From positions 46,836,244-46,900,243 of the forward strand of contig CM060177.1 in NCBI GenBank assembly GCA_030549775.1: a stretch of 64,000 bases of DNA. The letters are read 5' to 3'. Positions within the stretch are counted from its first letter, which is position 1. Each line of letters begins with the position of its first letter. Source of the DNA: Tamarix chinensis. Taxonomy: Eukaryota > Streptophyta > Magnoliopsida > Caryophyllales > Tamaricaceae. The position numbers and the translations under genes were made by a program. Shown piece after piece: positions 11,950 through 25,235 of the stretch. The notes under the pieces are model-generated. The model was not told the DNA's origin and did no database searches. It saw nothing but the letters and a program-made list of their open reading frames with translations.

Positions 11950-14900
11950 CAGGGCCGGCCCTGACATTTGAGGGCCTTAAGCCGAAAAAAATATTATGGC
12001 CCCATATTATATATATATATATATATATAATTATAAAAATAAAATTTTTCTAGTAAAAAAAAGTAAATAATTATATAAAATTAAATTTGCAAACCAATGT
12101 AAACAATCATAATATAATATTTTTTTTTAAAAAAATAACATGACTATTACAAACACTATTGAAATATCAATCGTCTTGCATTTTTTGAATCAAAAGTCTT
12201 AATCAAGCTATCATAGTTAAGCTTGTCAACAATATTCTTCTCAATGGATAACATAGTCAAATCGTTCAATCTTTCTTGTGACATGGTTGAACAAAGGTAA
12301 GACTTGATCAACTTTAACTTTGAGAATGATCTTTCCGCGGAGGCAATTGTGACAGGAATTGTTAAAAGAATTCTATAAACAATCCAAGCATTCGGATAAC
12401 AAGCTTGAAAATCCTTCAAATACTTCAACACCTCAACAACTCTTTTTGTTTCTTGTGGTATAGCTTCTCTTAGGCGACATAGTTCAATAAACAATTCAAA
12501 CCCATCAATATCTGACATATCACCATGCTTTAATATGCTTTCAAGATTTGAACAAAAACTCATCAAAGTCTCATTGTCAGAAGACTTTAACTCCTTCAAA
12601 TCAAACAAAAGACCAAAATTTGCTTGATATTTCTGAAATTGCTCAAACCTGCTTTGAAGTGAAGAAAGAGCTTGATCAATAATATACAAGAAGTAATTAA
12701 CCTTGAATGATTCCATTACCGATTGTGTCACCTCTTCAGTATCGTTATCGTCATTATCACCAAACCATTTCTTTGGTTTACTTATTCTCTTTTCACGAAG
12801 TGTAGCTTCAAGATTCATCTTTCTTGCAATTTCTTGAGCTTCAATAAGAGAAATCTCAAAACTAGTTTCTCTATAGTTAAGCAACCATGACATAAGACTT
12901 TCTAATTTATTGATAGCATAATCCAAGTGCATATCTTCAGCTTGAAGAATTTTGCTCACAATGTTAATATGATCCAATAAATCATACCAAATAACCATGC
13001 CAAATATATACTCGAAATTCTCAAGTTGATGTGTTAGTAAGGCACCGGCTTCACTTCTTGTTTTAGAATCATCACCACATTTTTTCAAATGTGCTAAAGC
13101 ATCTCGTATTTGTGGAGCTTGAAATCTTATTGCTTTCACACTTTCAACACGACTTTCCCATCGAGTTTCAGACAATGGCTTAACAGTAAGCCCCGCTACA
13201 TGATCTCTAAAAATCTTCCATCTTTTTGTAGAAGATGAAAAAAATGAATATATTCTTTGTGTTGCTCCGAAAAAAGAATCGGCTTTCTCACAACAACTTT
13301 CCATATCACAAATTGCAAGATTAAGACTGTGAGAACCACATGGTGTATATAGTGCTCTAAGATTTACCTCAAGTAGTCTTTTTTGCACCCCTTTGTGTCT
13401 TCCTCTCATATTGGCTCCATTGTCATACCCTTGTCCTCTTATATCATCGAGGTAAAGCCCAAGAGATTCTAATGCACTTGTAAGCTCCTTAAAAAGGCCA
13501 AACCCAGATGTATCATGCACCTTTAAAAATCCCAAAAAGAATTCTTCTACAACTATGGGATATGTAGATATATTAACACATCGTGCCAAAAGAGACATTT
13601 GTTCATCATGACTAACATCAGGAGTGCAATCAAGAATAACACAAAAGTACTTTACTTCTTTAATTCTAGCCACGATATAGTTTCTTACTTCACCTGCTAG
13701 GATTTGAATCATTTCATTTTGAATCTTATGACTCAAATAATGGTAATGAGTCTCTTTTTTCATAATACGCCTAACATGTTCATCCATTATTGGATCAAAC
13801 TCTGATATCATCTCAATCATCTGTAAAAAAACTCCATTATTTTCCTTATACAACCTCTCATTATCTCCACGAAATAGCAAATTATTCTTTGCAAGTCTCT
13901 TCACAATAACAAGGATTCGTGTGAGTAATTTATTCCAATGCTCTCTTTCTTTATCAATATGTTCTTCAATACTTTTATCAATTGTCTCTTTCTCCTTCAA
14001 TCTTTTTTCCAACTGGATCCAACTCATTAAGCAAGACATGTGATAGCCACTCTTTTCATGACTTACAAGCCGTGCACTTATATTTTTCCAATCTTTCACT
14101 CCTTCATTTCCAAACTGACCCACAAGGTTCTTATTATGATCTTGCTTGAATAACTTACAACATAAACAAAATACTTTGTCCAATGAAACTGAGTACACCA
14201 ACCATCGACGGTCTTGCTTTTCTCCATTTGGAAGTATACGATAATAATGTGAAGAGCTAAAATGTCTATCTGAATCATTTGTAGGATAGATAATATCATC
14301 ATCTCATTTAGGGCCTCTTTCAGTTAAGAATTCCCTAAAATTGTTCCTCATTTTGTCCCAATTTGCTGGATCATCAACATTAAAGGGATACACAAAGTCT
14401 TCAGCTTCTACTTCATGTTGATTATGATCAATATTCTCATCACTTTCTTTTTCCTTATTCAAAGGTTGATTTTCTTCTTCTAATGGTAGAATTTTTTCTT
14501 CAATGTTATCATCATTCATGGTTTCATTACCTTGAATTAGTTCTTCATTATCATTCATCAACTGATCATGTTCTACATTGGAATTCATTTGTCTACCAAG
14601 ATCTTTCTCATTTTCATGTTCTTCATTTACCACAACATTTTGTGAAGTATCATCTTGTTTAATAAAGAACTTATTGAGAGAACCTGATTGAAGCTTCACT
14701 AAAGCTTCTCTTCTCTCCTTCTCTTTTCTTTTTTTGGCTCCAGATGGGTACTTTCTAATAGGAGCCATACTTAGGCCCTGCATAATTGATAAAATTCTGA
14801 TTAATATTTAGCTTTCTTTCTAAAAATGTTCAAACACAATAAGGGAGATTAAAAAACTAGAAAAACGTCTAATAACTAATTATTCATCATTAGAAGATGC

Positions 14901-15803
14901 TGCAACTCTATACCTAACTCCTTATATCAGCATATGGAATCAGAAATTATAGTCTAAATGTAATTTTCTATTATGCAATTGAATCAATTTTTAACTTATT
15001 ATAAAATAAAAAACATAAAATAACTTACACAATACAATTTGAATCACTTACCAGAAAAATTATATGGAATCGTTAATAAATTGAACCCAAAATATTGATA
15101 TGGTAGCTACCTGAAAATTTTGAACAAGAAATGCTGAAATGGATGGAGAATGGAGGCTGGAGTTTAGTGTTTGGAGAGAGCTGCAATAAATTCAAATAAT
15201 ATAGTGATTTTTTTTAAATGAAAAATAAATAGATGAAATTTAAATCACTTACCAGAAAATAATATGGAAACAGCAACAAATAGAAACTCAAAAGTTGAGA
15301 AGGTAGCTAGCTGAAAATTTTGAACAAAAAATGCTGAAATGGATGAAGATCAGAGGCTAGAGTTTGAAGAGGGCCGAAAGAAATTTAAATAATACAGAAC
15401 AATGTTTTTCAAACAAATAGAAGAATAGGAGAAGAAGAATGGTTCGTTGGACGATTTTTTTGTTGCCGTTTGTTTTATTTTCCGAACGGAAGAAGGGTCA
15501 CGCGTGACGCGAATATTGAGTATTGAAGATGAAGAGTCAGCGGCTCAACATAGCGTGCAGTAGCGTGCGACAATATAGTGAACAATGCAGCAGTAGCGTG
15601 TTACAGTACTACAACGTCAACGTGCTACAGTGAATAATATAGACGTCCAGTAGCTCGTCAATTGTCAATAAAGTAATTTGTCAATCCTTCCGTAGTAAAC
15701 TTTTTATTTTATATATATATATATATATATTTTTTTTTGGGGCCCTTATTAACTGGGGGCCCTAGGCAGAGGCCTAATCTTGCTATATCTAGGGCCGGCC
15801 CTG
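11950..15803 (-). mobile_element. Complete hAT transposon, 3854 bp
   Basis: The ends carry inverted repeats starting CAGGGCCGGCCCT (11950 onward, and the complement ending at 15803). GGGCC-rich subterminal motifs follow, with an (AT)n run near each end (about 12006-12028 and 15711-15731). Perfect 8 bp duplications flank it. One transposase-like frame on the minus strand fills 12156-14783, and there is no other gene. The identical duplication and nearly open transposase point to a fairly young insertion. It landed in an already decaying LINE. Confidence 0.92.
12156..14783 (-). pseudogene. hAT transposase, TTF-type zinc finger family, one in-frame stop
   Basis: One reading frame of 875 codons runs from the ATG at 14783 to the stop at 12156, broken only by TGA at 14304-14306 (codon 160). 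The N-terminus has the basic block KYPSGAKKRKEKERREALVK seen in plant TTF-finger hAT proteins, then an acidic Glu/Asn-rich stretch. After the stop come HYYRILPNGEKQDRRWLVYS and CLCCKLF with later histidines (TTF finger, about 165-250), the DUF4371-like core with Asp385 in ILDCTPDVSHDEQ and Asp454 in GQGYDNGANMRG, and the C-terminal hAT dimerisation motif ASAERSFSKLKLIK near residue 815. The catalytic and dimerisation motifs look undamaged. The protein would bind element ends and carry out cut-and-paste transposition. As read, translation stops at 159 residues, so I call it a pseudogene unless the stop is a sequencing error, a polymorphism or is read through. Confidence 0.9.
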
Positions 15804-15811
15804 CAATGACT
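15804..15811. repeat. hAT target site duplication, right copy
   Basis: CAATGACT is identical to 11942-11949. Confidence 0.9.
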
Positions 15812-17870
15812 TTGTCGCATAGGAGAAACTCATTAGGTTTCAATGGTCCAAACCAAAAGCTACTAACCTCCAAGATAGGAGTGCCAGCTTCTTTCGTATA
15901 ACAATTATCCATCGTAGAAGACATAATATGATATCTAGCCTAAAAGACAGCCAAGGGGATGGGTCTATGATAGGAAGCAATTAATGGAGCTGGTCGTTAG
16001 CTTTTACCAGAACCTATATTCATCATAAGTGAGTCTAAGGCCTTGTGAGTCCTTTCTTAGGTTATTTCCTTCTTCTATACCGGAGGAAATTGACCTTTGT
16101 TATGTCCCAATTACTCACTAAGAGGTTAATGCTCTACGGGAGGTTGATGAATCCTACATCGATTCCCGAGGAAGTCACTAAGTAGTTTATGTGGAAGGGG
16201 ACCAACGCTCTATTTTTGAGTTAATTTTTGGGTAAAGTCAGGGTCTTTTTCTAAATGAATATACTTGAGTACCCCTTGGGTGAATACACCTTTAGGGTCC
16301 ATATTAATTGGCCCTAAGAAAACATATCTTGGCATTCCAAGCAGGAGAGAATAAATTTGTGTCGACCCGTTTGGAGTGATAAGTTAAAATCAGAGCCTTA
16401 CCTCAATAGATTGTGTGGGCATATGATTATTAGAGTGAGTACACTTCTACTAGAGTATGAACAGCCTAAAGGGGGTGGGAATGATACATCTTACATCACT
16501 CTTGAGGAGGTTGTTGGATAGTTTATATAGCGGGGGTCAACTCACATTGTTAAGTTAGTTTTTAGGTGAAATTAAGTCCCTTCTCGAGCGAGTACGCCTT
16601 TAAGGTTCATATCAATAGGTATCAGGCAAATATGCCTTTGTTATCCTTTATAGCAAGAGTTGGGCATCCATTATTTATTCATCAGTCGAAGCCCGTCAAG
16701 CTCTATAGTGTGGCATATAAAGTGGCCACACAAGTTCTTACTACACATCTTAAACCCTTGTTAATGAGAATTATTAGTCTAGAATAAAGAAGTTTCCTAC
16801 TGGGTTAACAGCCATAGAATACTGTTATTATTTCCCATGCGATTTCATAAACCATGAGATGCAAGAAAGGTAAATCCAAATTTATAGCCATCAAACTTGA
16901 CTTAAAGAAAGCTTATGGTCAATTGTCTTGGAGCTTCATGGAAGGAAATTTTTTAGTAGTTGGTCTCCTTGACATCATTATCCAAATTATTATGCCTTTT
17001 ATCACCTCTGCCTCTATTCACAGTATATGGAATGAGGAAGTGACGAAAGCTTTCCCCTTTTTTACAAGTATTTGGATAGGCAATTATATTCCACCTTGTT
17101 AATGGAAAGAGCGACACGCTTGACCCAAATTGATGTTCCTATTGTTAGATGGAAGCTCATCTTACTCTCTTGTGGACATATAAATATTTCTCACTTGTTT
17201 ATTGTCGATGACCTTATCTTGTTTTCTTGTTCTCCTCCTTCATAGATATTGGTTATTATGAATTACCTCGGTTGCTTCAAAAACTATTTAGAACAAAAGG
17301 TCAGTAAAAATAATTAAGTTATAGTTTTTTTTAGCTTAATGTCTTAAGACATATGATAAGGGAGTTCTCGTCATTTTTATCATGAAATTTAGAAAAGACT
17401 ATGGGTAAGTATCTAATCACTTTGATGACTATGGATAAATCCTAGAAGAGCCTCTTCTCTTTGGTATCCCAATAGTCTCTCACTAGTTGGCAATGTCATT
17501 TTGGTGTAATCAATCATTACTATGATGCCTCTGTATACTATGAATGTCTTTAGTATCCCTTAGTACATTGGTGAGGAAATGAATCAATTAAATAGGTGAT
17601 TATTCTAAGGTAGTATATGTAATCAAATTCATTTACATTTGGTGTGTTGAAATTGATTATGTCTTCTTAAAGAAAAGGGTGGTTTGGGTCTTCGTGGCAT
17701 GGACACTACCAACCAAGCTACACAAATGATCTTGACGTGGGAGTTTCTACAAAACAAGGATGATGTATGGGCTATACTCTTAGCAAAAAAATATATAGTG
17801 GAGGCTATTGATCTTGACTATTTCCCTCCCTTAGAATCTCTAACATTATAGCCCCATATTATTAAATCAA
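15812..17870 (+). pseudogene. L1-type LINE ORF2 (reverse transcriptase) remnant
   Basis: This continues the frame cut by the hAT element. Motifs occur in the L1 order, with frameshifts and stops between them. TIIHRRRHNMISSLKDSQGD and ELVVSFYQNLY lie before the polymerase. VAYKVATQVLTTHLKPLL and IAIKLDLKKAYGQLSWSF (near 16880) are reverse transcriptase blocks. HLFIVDDLILF (near 17200) matches the catalytic box, with IVDD in place of the usual FADD. After the polymerase come MPLYTMNVFSIP and KEKGGLGLRGMDTTNQA (near 17680). Many stops make it non-functional. It would have encoded the endonuclease/reverse transcriptase for target-primed retrotransposition. A related C-terminal piece lies at 51960-52600, but the two need not be one element. 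Confidence 0.85.
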
Positions 17871-19640
17871 TGTAGCTACTTATGATGGAGATCAAGTGGA
17901 TTGTTAATTTCAGCTGACTATTATGTTGTCCTATATTCTCTCATTGATCGGGTTTGTATTACCTCATCTTTTGAAAACCTTGATTTAATATGGATTTGTA
18001 TTATATAGAACTAAAACTATCTTATTTTATATGTTTTATTACACCCTTTCAAAGTTGAGAAAATCTTATTACGTTTTGAAATGTTCCATTCACACTTTTT
18101 TTGCCTTTTCTTACAATTTTGATTCTACTAAAACTATTTTGGGCCAATTTTGGCCTTCTAACTCTTTTGAGACTCTTATTTTATGCGGATCTATCATGGT
18201 TTTCCAAGACTCCTATACTTTTTTAGAAAGCCAAATTGAGTACTGGTAAAAATGTACTTTTTATTGTACCGATGTGCCTTAATTGCATTTCAAGTCCTGA
18301 AATGTCCTTACCAGCTATCATAAATTTATGAAACTTTTAGGACTACTACATATTTATTTTATTGAGCATAAATTTATTTAAAAATATTGTATATTTTTTT
18401 TACCATTTTTTAATTTAATTATATATTTTTGGACATAATAAGTTACCAAATCACAGTTTTCTTCCTCAAATATTATTTAAAATTTGTGAGAATAAATCCT
18501 ACCCCTCCATATTTGATCTAAATGGATGAAAACACCATCCTCAGAAGCCATGAGTCTGGCATCACCTCTCCCACATATAATTGTCCCTATATAATACACT
18601 CTCATAATTATAAAACTAACCTTAGGAATATTACATCCTTATATTACACATAATTATTAAAATCCTTATTCAATCTTAGAATTCCATGATATTACTATCT
18701 AAAAATTACAAAGTGATCTACCATCCTAATTAGAATATTAAATTAGATGAGTAGTTATAGAAACTTATGATCCTAGGTAAAATCCTGTAATTCTACCTAA
18801 TAACTATAATTTTTATCTATTTATCTGCAAATCTATTTCCCCATTTATTACACATATATTATTGCTTAATTCTTTGATTGTCAACCCTATATTATTTTAC
18901 AACATGTCTTGAAAATGATATAAATTAAAGAAAATATGATTGAAATACAACTAAGATAATAAAGGTGATTACTAGAGTAAAATATTGACAAAGAATGTAA
19001 TCTAAATCTAAATGGTCAAATTAATATATTAAAATATTATTAATTATCAGGTTATATTGAATTCAAAATTAAAAATTTCCTTATATTTTTACTAGTTATG
19101 TTAGCTTCATAATATGAACAATCTTTAGTTTATTATATACATATGATTCATATAGTAATTTAACGTGTGTGCATATAGCCCAAAGTCCTTTTATCTTGAT
19201 TCATCAAAATTTCAAAGCTAACATAAATTTTTTTTAGGTCTTATTCTCTTAAATGATAAAAAAAATTCCTCTCATTCTTTCCTTCATTATCATCCGCTTT
19301 CTTCATTGTTTGTGTATTTTTCTTTAGGCTAACAATATTATATATTTTGACCATAATAAGTTGTATGTTAATTCTACCCATAATCTCATGGTAATTTTTA
19401 ATTTTAATTTGATAATTTATTTATGATGTTTTTGATTTGATATAATTCTTAATATGTAAAATAAATTTAATAAATTGTGCTACTTATAGGGTGCTACTAT
19501 ATATGAAAGCTTCATACTGTAATTTGTGTCTCCTTTTAACTGAAAATATGTTATTTTATAACATATAAGTATAAAAGTGTTATATTTTTATAATTTTTGT
19601 AGGATCTTATGATCTTATGATCTAATTCTATTTAAATCTT
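17871..19640. other. AT-rich DNA, no gene seen
   Basis: No domain, RNA gene or clear repeat was recognised. Short frames are of low complexity. Confidence 0.5.
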
Positions 19641-19689
19641 ATTTTATTTAAATATTACTATTTTAACTATCCCAAATATTTTAATTTAT

Positions 19690-20935
19690 TTATTTAACCC
19701 AACCCTCCTATTTTTTTTTCCTTTTTTCCTTTTCTTTCTTCCTTTTTCTTTCTTTTTCTTTTCTTTTTCTTTTTTCTCCTCGGCCCAGTTCCCCTTATTC
19801 CTTTCCTTCGGCCAGCCCAGTCACGTGGTGCCTCCTTCCTTCTCCCTGCCGCGCCGTGTTTTCCTTCTCTTGCTCCCAACACGTATTGTTTTATTTATAA
19901 AGAATTTTAGCCTCGCCCGACTTCCCGGTCTCCCTTTTCTTTCTTTCTTTTCTGCCCTGAACCGCCCAGTCCAGCCTTTTTTTCTCCTTCCTCCTTCCTC
20001 CCAACACGTATCTCCTTCCTCAATGTAGGGTGGTCGACAACCTGCCATTCCCGCCGTTTGACCTGTAACTACACCACAACCACCAGCCGAAAATTTCACC
20101 GGCAACTACGCACTTTCGCTGCCCATTTTCTCCCCCCTCTTCCACGTAGACCACACCTGCCTGCTCATTCCCCTCTCCTCGCACGTTTCCCCTTTTTTCC
20201 CAGCCAACTGCCTGCCACGTTTTCTTTGAATTTCGCCGGCAACCGTTGCGGCCGACGAGCCTAATTGACCTGTCGATCCTCTCATTCTCTCCCTTTGATC
20301 TTACCCACCCTTTTCCTCCTATAAATACCCCCTACCCAGTCTACAAGTGAGGTTTTCCCCGAAACCCAACTCTTCCCAACCTTTCCGCCGCCGCCCCTTC
20401 AGACACCCATTCCACCACCTCCGGCCAACACCGCCGCCCTTTCTGGCCACCCGTACACTCCTTACACCTCCCCTTAACTAATTGTGCCTTCCTCCTCCCT
20501 CGATTCTTCCTGCACGAGCCACCTCGGGTGTGCAAAGTTCTCTCCTCAACCAAACCATTTTCTGCCACCGCCGCCCTTTGAATCACCATTAGCCACCTCC
20601 TCCACCGCTTCTTTTACCTCTCAAATTATTCTGTAGACCACCCTCTACTTTCCCCTACCCTTCTCTTCCTCTTTCTCCCTCTCCTCCTATCTTTCTCTCT
20701 TTCTTCTCCATTCGGCCACCGCTGCCGCCGCCGTGCGCCGCCACCTTTGGCTATGCCACCACCTCCATTTTGCTCCTCTCCCTCTAGGAATTCTTAAACA
20801 GCCAAAATTCCACCTCCATTCTCCCTACCTTTTTCCCAACATTCAACGTTTCCCTTGTTCTTCTCTTTTTCCGGTCGTATCCGCCACCGCCGGTGCCGCC
20901 TAAGGTTGAACCCTAGACCCTCTTAACCCTTTTCC
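19690..20935 (+). repeat. Polypyrimidine then CCNCC-rich zone of outer LTR
   Basis: CT-rich DNA passes into a GC-rich stretch of CCACC and CCGCC words. Homologous zones are 22190-23290, 38800-39990, 63120-64000 and, reversed, 37400-38470 with 43817-44220, and 48090-49220. Long open frames in several registers result from the skewed composition and are not genes. Confidence 0.65.
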
Positions 20936-20959
20936 CTATTTTTACAAGCCTTAAATTAT

Positions 20960-21807
20960 TTTATTTCAATTATTCTAATATAAATCCTATTATTATTATT
21001 ATTTCCATTTTTAATATGTATTATTATTGTTATTAATATTAATGTTTTTATTATTATTCTCTTGAGGGCTGAAGCTCTATTTTAATTTTTAATTCGATTT
21101 TAGCACTATTACCCTTATTATTTCTATTATTACTATTATTAATATTAATATGTTATAAGTATAATAATTATTATTATTATTTCCTATTTCTAATTTCTAT
21201 TATTCTTATTCCATTATTGTTAATACAACTATTTTACCATTAGTGTTGTTAATAATGTTATTATTGTTGTTGTTATTACTATCGTTATTATTATTTTCAA
21301 GTGTTAGTATTATTATTTTATATAGGGCTGAAACCCTATTGTGCTTATTTTAAATTTTAGGAGTAGTATGATAAATATCATGTCTTATTATTATTAGGGT
21401 TATTAGTATTATTATTATTATTATTATTTATTCTTATTAGTGTTATTATTATTATTTATTAAGTTATTATTATTCAATGTAGGGTGGAAACCCTACTTCT
21501 TTTTATCTTCGATCATTATCTTTACTATTATTACCATTATGGTTACTATTATTTTATAATATTATTATGGCTTATATCATTATTAGTATTATTATGTCAT
21601 CATTAGTATCATTAATAAATTTGGTTATTTATTTTAGTAATATTATTATTTATTATTATTCATTATTATTATTTTAGTAAAGGGATCGAAGCCCTTATTT
21701 CACTTGGTTTTGAATAATGTCCTTGTTATTATTATTGTTACTATTATTATTATTCTTAATTATATTATCATTGATATTATTTTTGGTATCTTTGCTATTA
21801 TTATTTT
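20960..21807 (+). repeat. ATT-rich tract punctuated by small GAAA-loop hairpins
   Basis: Long (TTA)n-like sequence is interrupted at about 21061, 21324, 21479 and 21680 by short stem-loops, for example ATAGGG-ctgaaa-CCCTAT and GTAGGG-tggaaa-CCCTAC. The same design recurs in the nested copy near 23577, 23769 and 23905, and after the nest near 25989. Confidence 0.6.
21803..21807. repeat. Target site duplication of nested LTR, left copy
   Basis: ATTTT here and at 25971-25975 flank the element exactly. 5 bp is usual for LTR retrotransposon integration. Confidence 0.65.
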
Positions 21808-24329
21808 TGAAATGCCCTGAAATTTTCTAATTTTAAAGATTATATTTTATTTGAAAATTTAATTTAATAAAATATTTTTACTAAATGAATAAGAAATTTT
21901 ATAAATATGTTAATTAGAGGAAATTTGGGTATATCATCTAATTAAATATTTTAATTTGGGAATTTATTTAAATAAATTATTTTATTCAAATTAAGCAAGA
22001 GAAAATAGTTTCAAATTAATTTTAATTTTATAAATAATTTAATTAGATAAAATTAGAGTGATTTATTAATTTAAAATGGAAATTTTGCTAAATCTTTTAA
22101 AAATCCTAATTTAACCTAAAAAGGGATTTAAATATTATTATTTTTAAATATTATTATTTTTAAATACCCCAAATATTTTAATTTATTTATTTAACCCAAC
22201 CTTCCTATTTTTCTCTCCTCCTTTTTCCTTTTTCCTTTTTTTCTTCCTTTTTCTTTCTTTTCCTTCTTCTTCTTTTCTTCATTCTTTTTCTTCCCCGATT
22301 TGGGCCAGTCGTACCGGCCCAAACCATCCCTTCCTTCCTTCGGCGCAGGCCATTTCCCGCGGCCCAGAATTCCTCATTTAACCCCGCACCGCATTTCATC
22401 CTCTTATCCATCTAAACTCTTCGTTTTGCCCCATGACTTAAATATCGTCGCTCGACCGCCGGTCCCCTTCTTTTCTCCCCCGAACCGCTCGGTCCAACCT
22501 TCCCCATCTTCTTCTTCCTCTCTCGCCCAACGCCATAATCGCAAGCTTTCTTCTGCCCCCAAAAATGGCGCCGCCGGCCACACGTGTCGTGACCGGCCTT
22601 TCTCCCGCCCATTTTCTTCCTCTCGGCACACTCTTCCATTTGAACTGCCCCACTAACCTTTTCTTCTCCACGTTTGCTCCCAATTACCTCGCGAGGGTCG
22701 GGCAAATTTTGAAAATTTTTCCGCTCGATTGACACCATAACCATCCCATTTCTCACCAGCTTCGACCTCCTGGTAACTCCCACAACTCGATTCTACCCTC
22801 CACCACTATAAATACCCCGCATTTGGCCTGAAATCGAGCTTCCTTTTTCCCGAAACCCTAAGTACCAGTCTATGCTCCACCTTGACTTTAGACGCCTCGT
22901 TCTCCTTCGATAGCCAACCTCATCGCCTCTTTTTCATCCCAAACTCCTCCCTGAAATGCCATCTAATTAACTAAACTATTTTCAACCTTCGATTCTCCTT
23001 GCACAGGCCTCCATAACCATGCAAAGTTTGTTGCTCATCTCGCTAGAATTTTCACCCCGAAACCTTAAACCAACTTCCACCGCCACATACGCCACTTCTG
23101 CTACCCTCTAAACCACCCAATATCTCCTGCTAAGTCTCCTCCACCGACCCATAAACTTATTTTATTTTTCTCCTTCCCCCTTAACTCTTTTTCTTCATTT
23201 TCACCCCTCTTAGACCACTTTTCCGGCCACCTCCGGCACCACTGCCGGTGCCACCCATCCCCTCCAACTCAAGGTGAAACCCTAGACCTTTTAAATACTT
23301 CCTTTCAATTTATTGATAATTATTATGCATTTATCCTAATTTTTAATGTTAATTCGATTTTAATTATTATTATTATTATAATTATTATTATTATTGTTAT
23401 CAACTTAATCCTAATTGCTAAATTTTGTTGACAAGTTTGGGAGTGTTCTTGAGTTAGATAAATTATTATTCTTGAATTTTTGTTATTTAATGGAATTATT
23501 ACATGTTTACTATTATTATTAATACTATTATAAATATTATTATTATTAGTGTAATTATTTATTTAATATTGTAATTATTTCAGGAGAGTTAGAAACCTGA
23601 AATTTTAACTAAGTCTCGCACATTTTCTTTTTACAACCATTATTAACATTTTTAACATTATTACTAATTATATTATTATTATTCTTATCTTTATTAACTT
23701 TTATACTATAAGTATATATATAATATTAATATCATTATTACATTTTCGAATAGTATTATTATTAAATGGGGTGGTTTTGAAAGCCACCTTGTAATTTTAA
23801 GAAGTATGGTATTATTAATATTAATATTCTACTAATAAGAGTATTATTAATGATGTTTTACTTTTATTTTTATTATTATTATTATTATTATTACTATTTT
23901 GGTGAAGGGTAGAAACCCTTATACCACCACCCTTTTGAATGAAAATAGGAATTTATTTGTATTTTTAAGTAATATTTTGTATAGTTAATTATTGTGTAAT
24001 ATTATTTTAATTAAAAACCAAATCTTAGAATAATTTAGAAAATAATAAAATTTTATAAGGGAGCCTAATTCTAGGATATTTTTATATAATAGGTGAACCC
24101 AGTCAAACCCCTCAAGTGGAATAGGAGCGTGCACCAAAATCGGTGTCGTTTTAGATAAGGGTTTACTAAGGCCATTTGTGTGTTTATATGCATTATGTGC
24201 TTTATATGCCATGTGTTCTATGTTTATTATTATTAATTATCTCGAATGTAGCATGATTATAGAGTTGGAGTATGTTGGTGTGGATAAACTGTGGCATGGG
24301 AATTAAGTGTATGTTTATGTTATTATGGT

Positions 24330-24795
24330 ATGATATGGCCTTAAGACATGCATGTTAGGGTTGTAAAATCATGATGGGAAGTGTAACAATATGGTGTTAG
24401 GGTTTTATATGGAAGGGCATGGTGTTAGGGTTTCGCATGAAATGGCATGGTGTTAGGGTTTTACATGGAATAGTATGGTGTTAGGGTTTTGCATGGAATG
24501 ACATGGAGTTAGGGTTTGCATGAAATGACATGATGTTAGGGTTTGCATGGAAGCATGTCTACGTGGAGTTAGGGTTGCATATGAATTAGGGTTGCATGGA
24601 AGTGTGATCTACGTGGAGTTAGGGTTTGCATGGGAGCTAGGGTTTGCATGGAAATGTGCTCTACGTGAAGCTAGGGTTTGCATGTGGATTAGGGTTGCAT
24701 GGAAGTATGTCTACGTGGAGTCAGGGTGTGCATGGGAGCTAGTGCTTGCATGGAAGTGTGGTTTACGTGGAGTTAGGGTTTGCATGGATTTAATC
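24330..24795 (+). repeat. TTAGGGTTTGCATGG minisatellite in nested LTR
   Basis: Units of about 28-50 bp carry GTTAGGGTTTGCATGGAA. The later units add TCTACGTGGAGTTAGGG. An 86-codon open frame over it is a repeat artefact. Confidence 0.75.
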
Positions 24796-24889
24796 ATGCA
24801 TGTCTAGGCAAATGTGTGTGAATGACAAATATTTTTGAATAAAATATTTAAGACACTAATATCTTAAAGTGGAAGATATTGAGACGGGA

Positions 24890-25235
24890 CCAGCCGATCC
24901 ACCAGCTAGGAATAGTAGTTAGGGTGCTACCCCATGTGTGACCGATCCACCGGTAATAATAGTGGTTAGGACATGAAGTCTTATGTGTATCCGGCCCACC
25001 GGTTATAATAGTGGGGGATCCTGAGCTCAATAAAGACAAACTAGATCGTTAATGCTATTAAAAGATACTAATTACTTATAGTGGAACACCACGCGAGCAG
25101 GAACCAAGCCGATCCACCGGTCAGGAATAGTGGTTAGGGTTTTACCTTATATGTGACTGATCCACCGGTAATAATAGTGGTTAGGGCATGATGCTCTATA
25201 TGTGACCGGCCCACCGGTTATAATAGTGGGGTGTT
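24890..25235 (+). repeat. CCACCGG hairpin-module array in nested LTR (2 x 3)
   Basis: Six GATCCACCGGT..ATAATAGTGG-type units lie in two clusters joined by GTGGAACACCACGCGAGCAG. Spacers form alternate stems such as AGGGC-atgat-GCTCT. Confidence 0.75.

Noticed and set aside
11751..12053. 100-codon frame crossing the left hAT border
   Set aside because: It is a chimera of LINE sequence and hAT terminal sequence, not a gene.
14096..14302. 68-codon minus-strand frame between the two halves of the hAT transposase
   Set aside because: It is in another register; the true frame continues through the single TGA at 14304-14306.
15709..15924. 71-codon minus-strand frame crossing the right hAT border, considered as a host gene disrupted by hAT
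   Set aside because: The opposite strand of the same flank matches LINE ORF2 in a continuous register, which explains it better.
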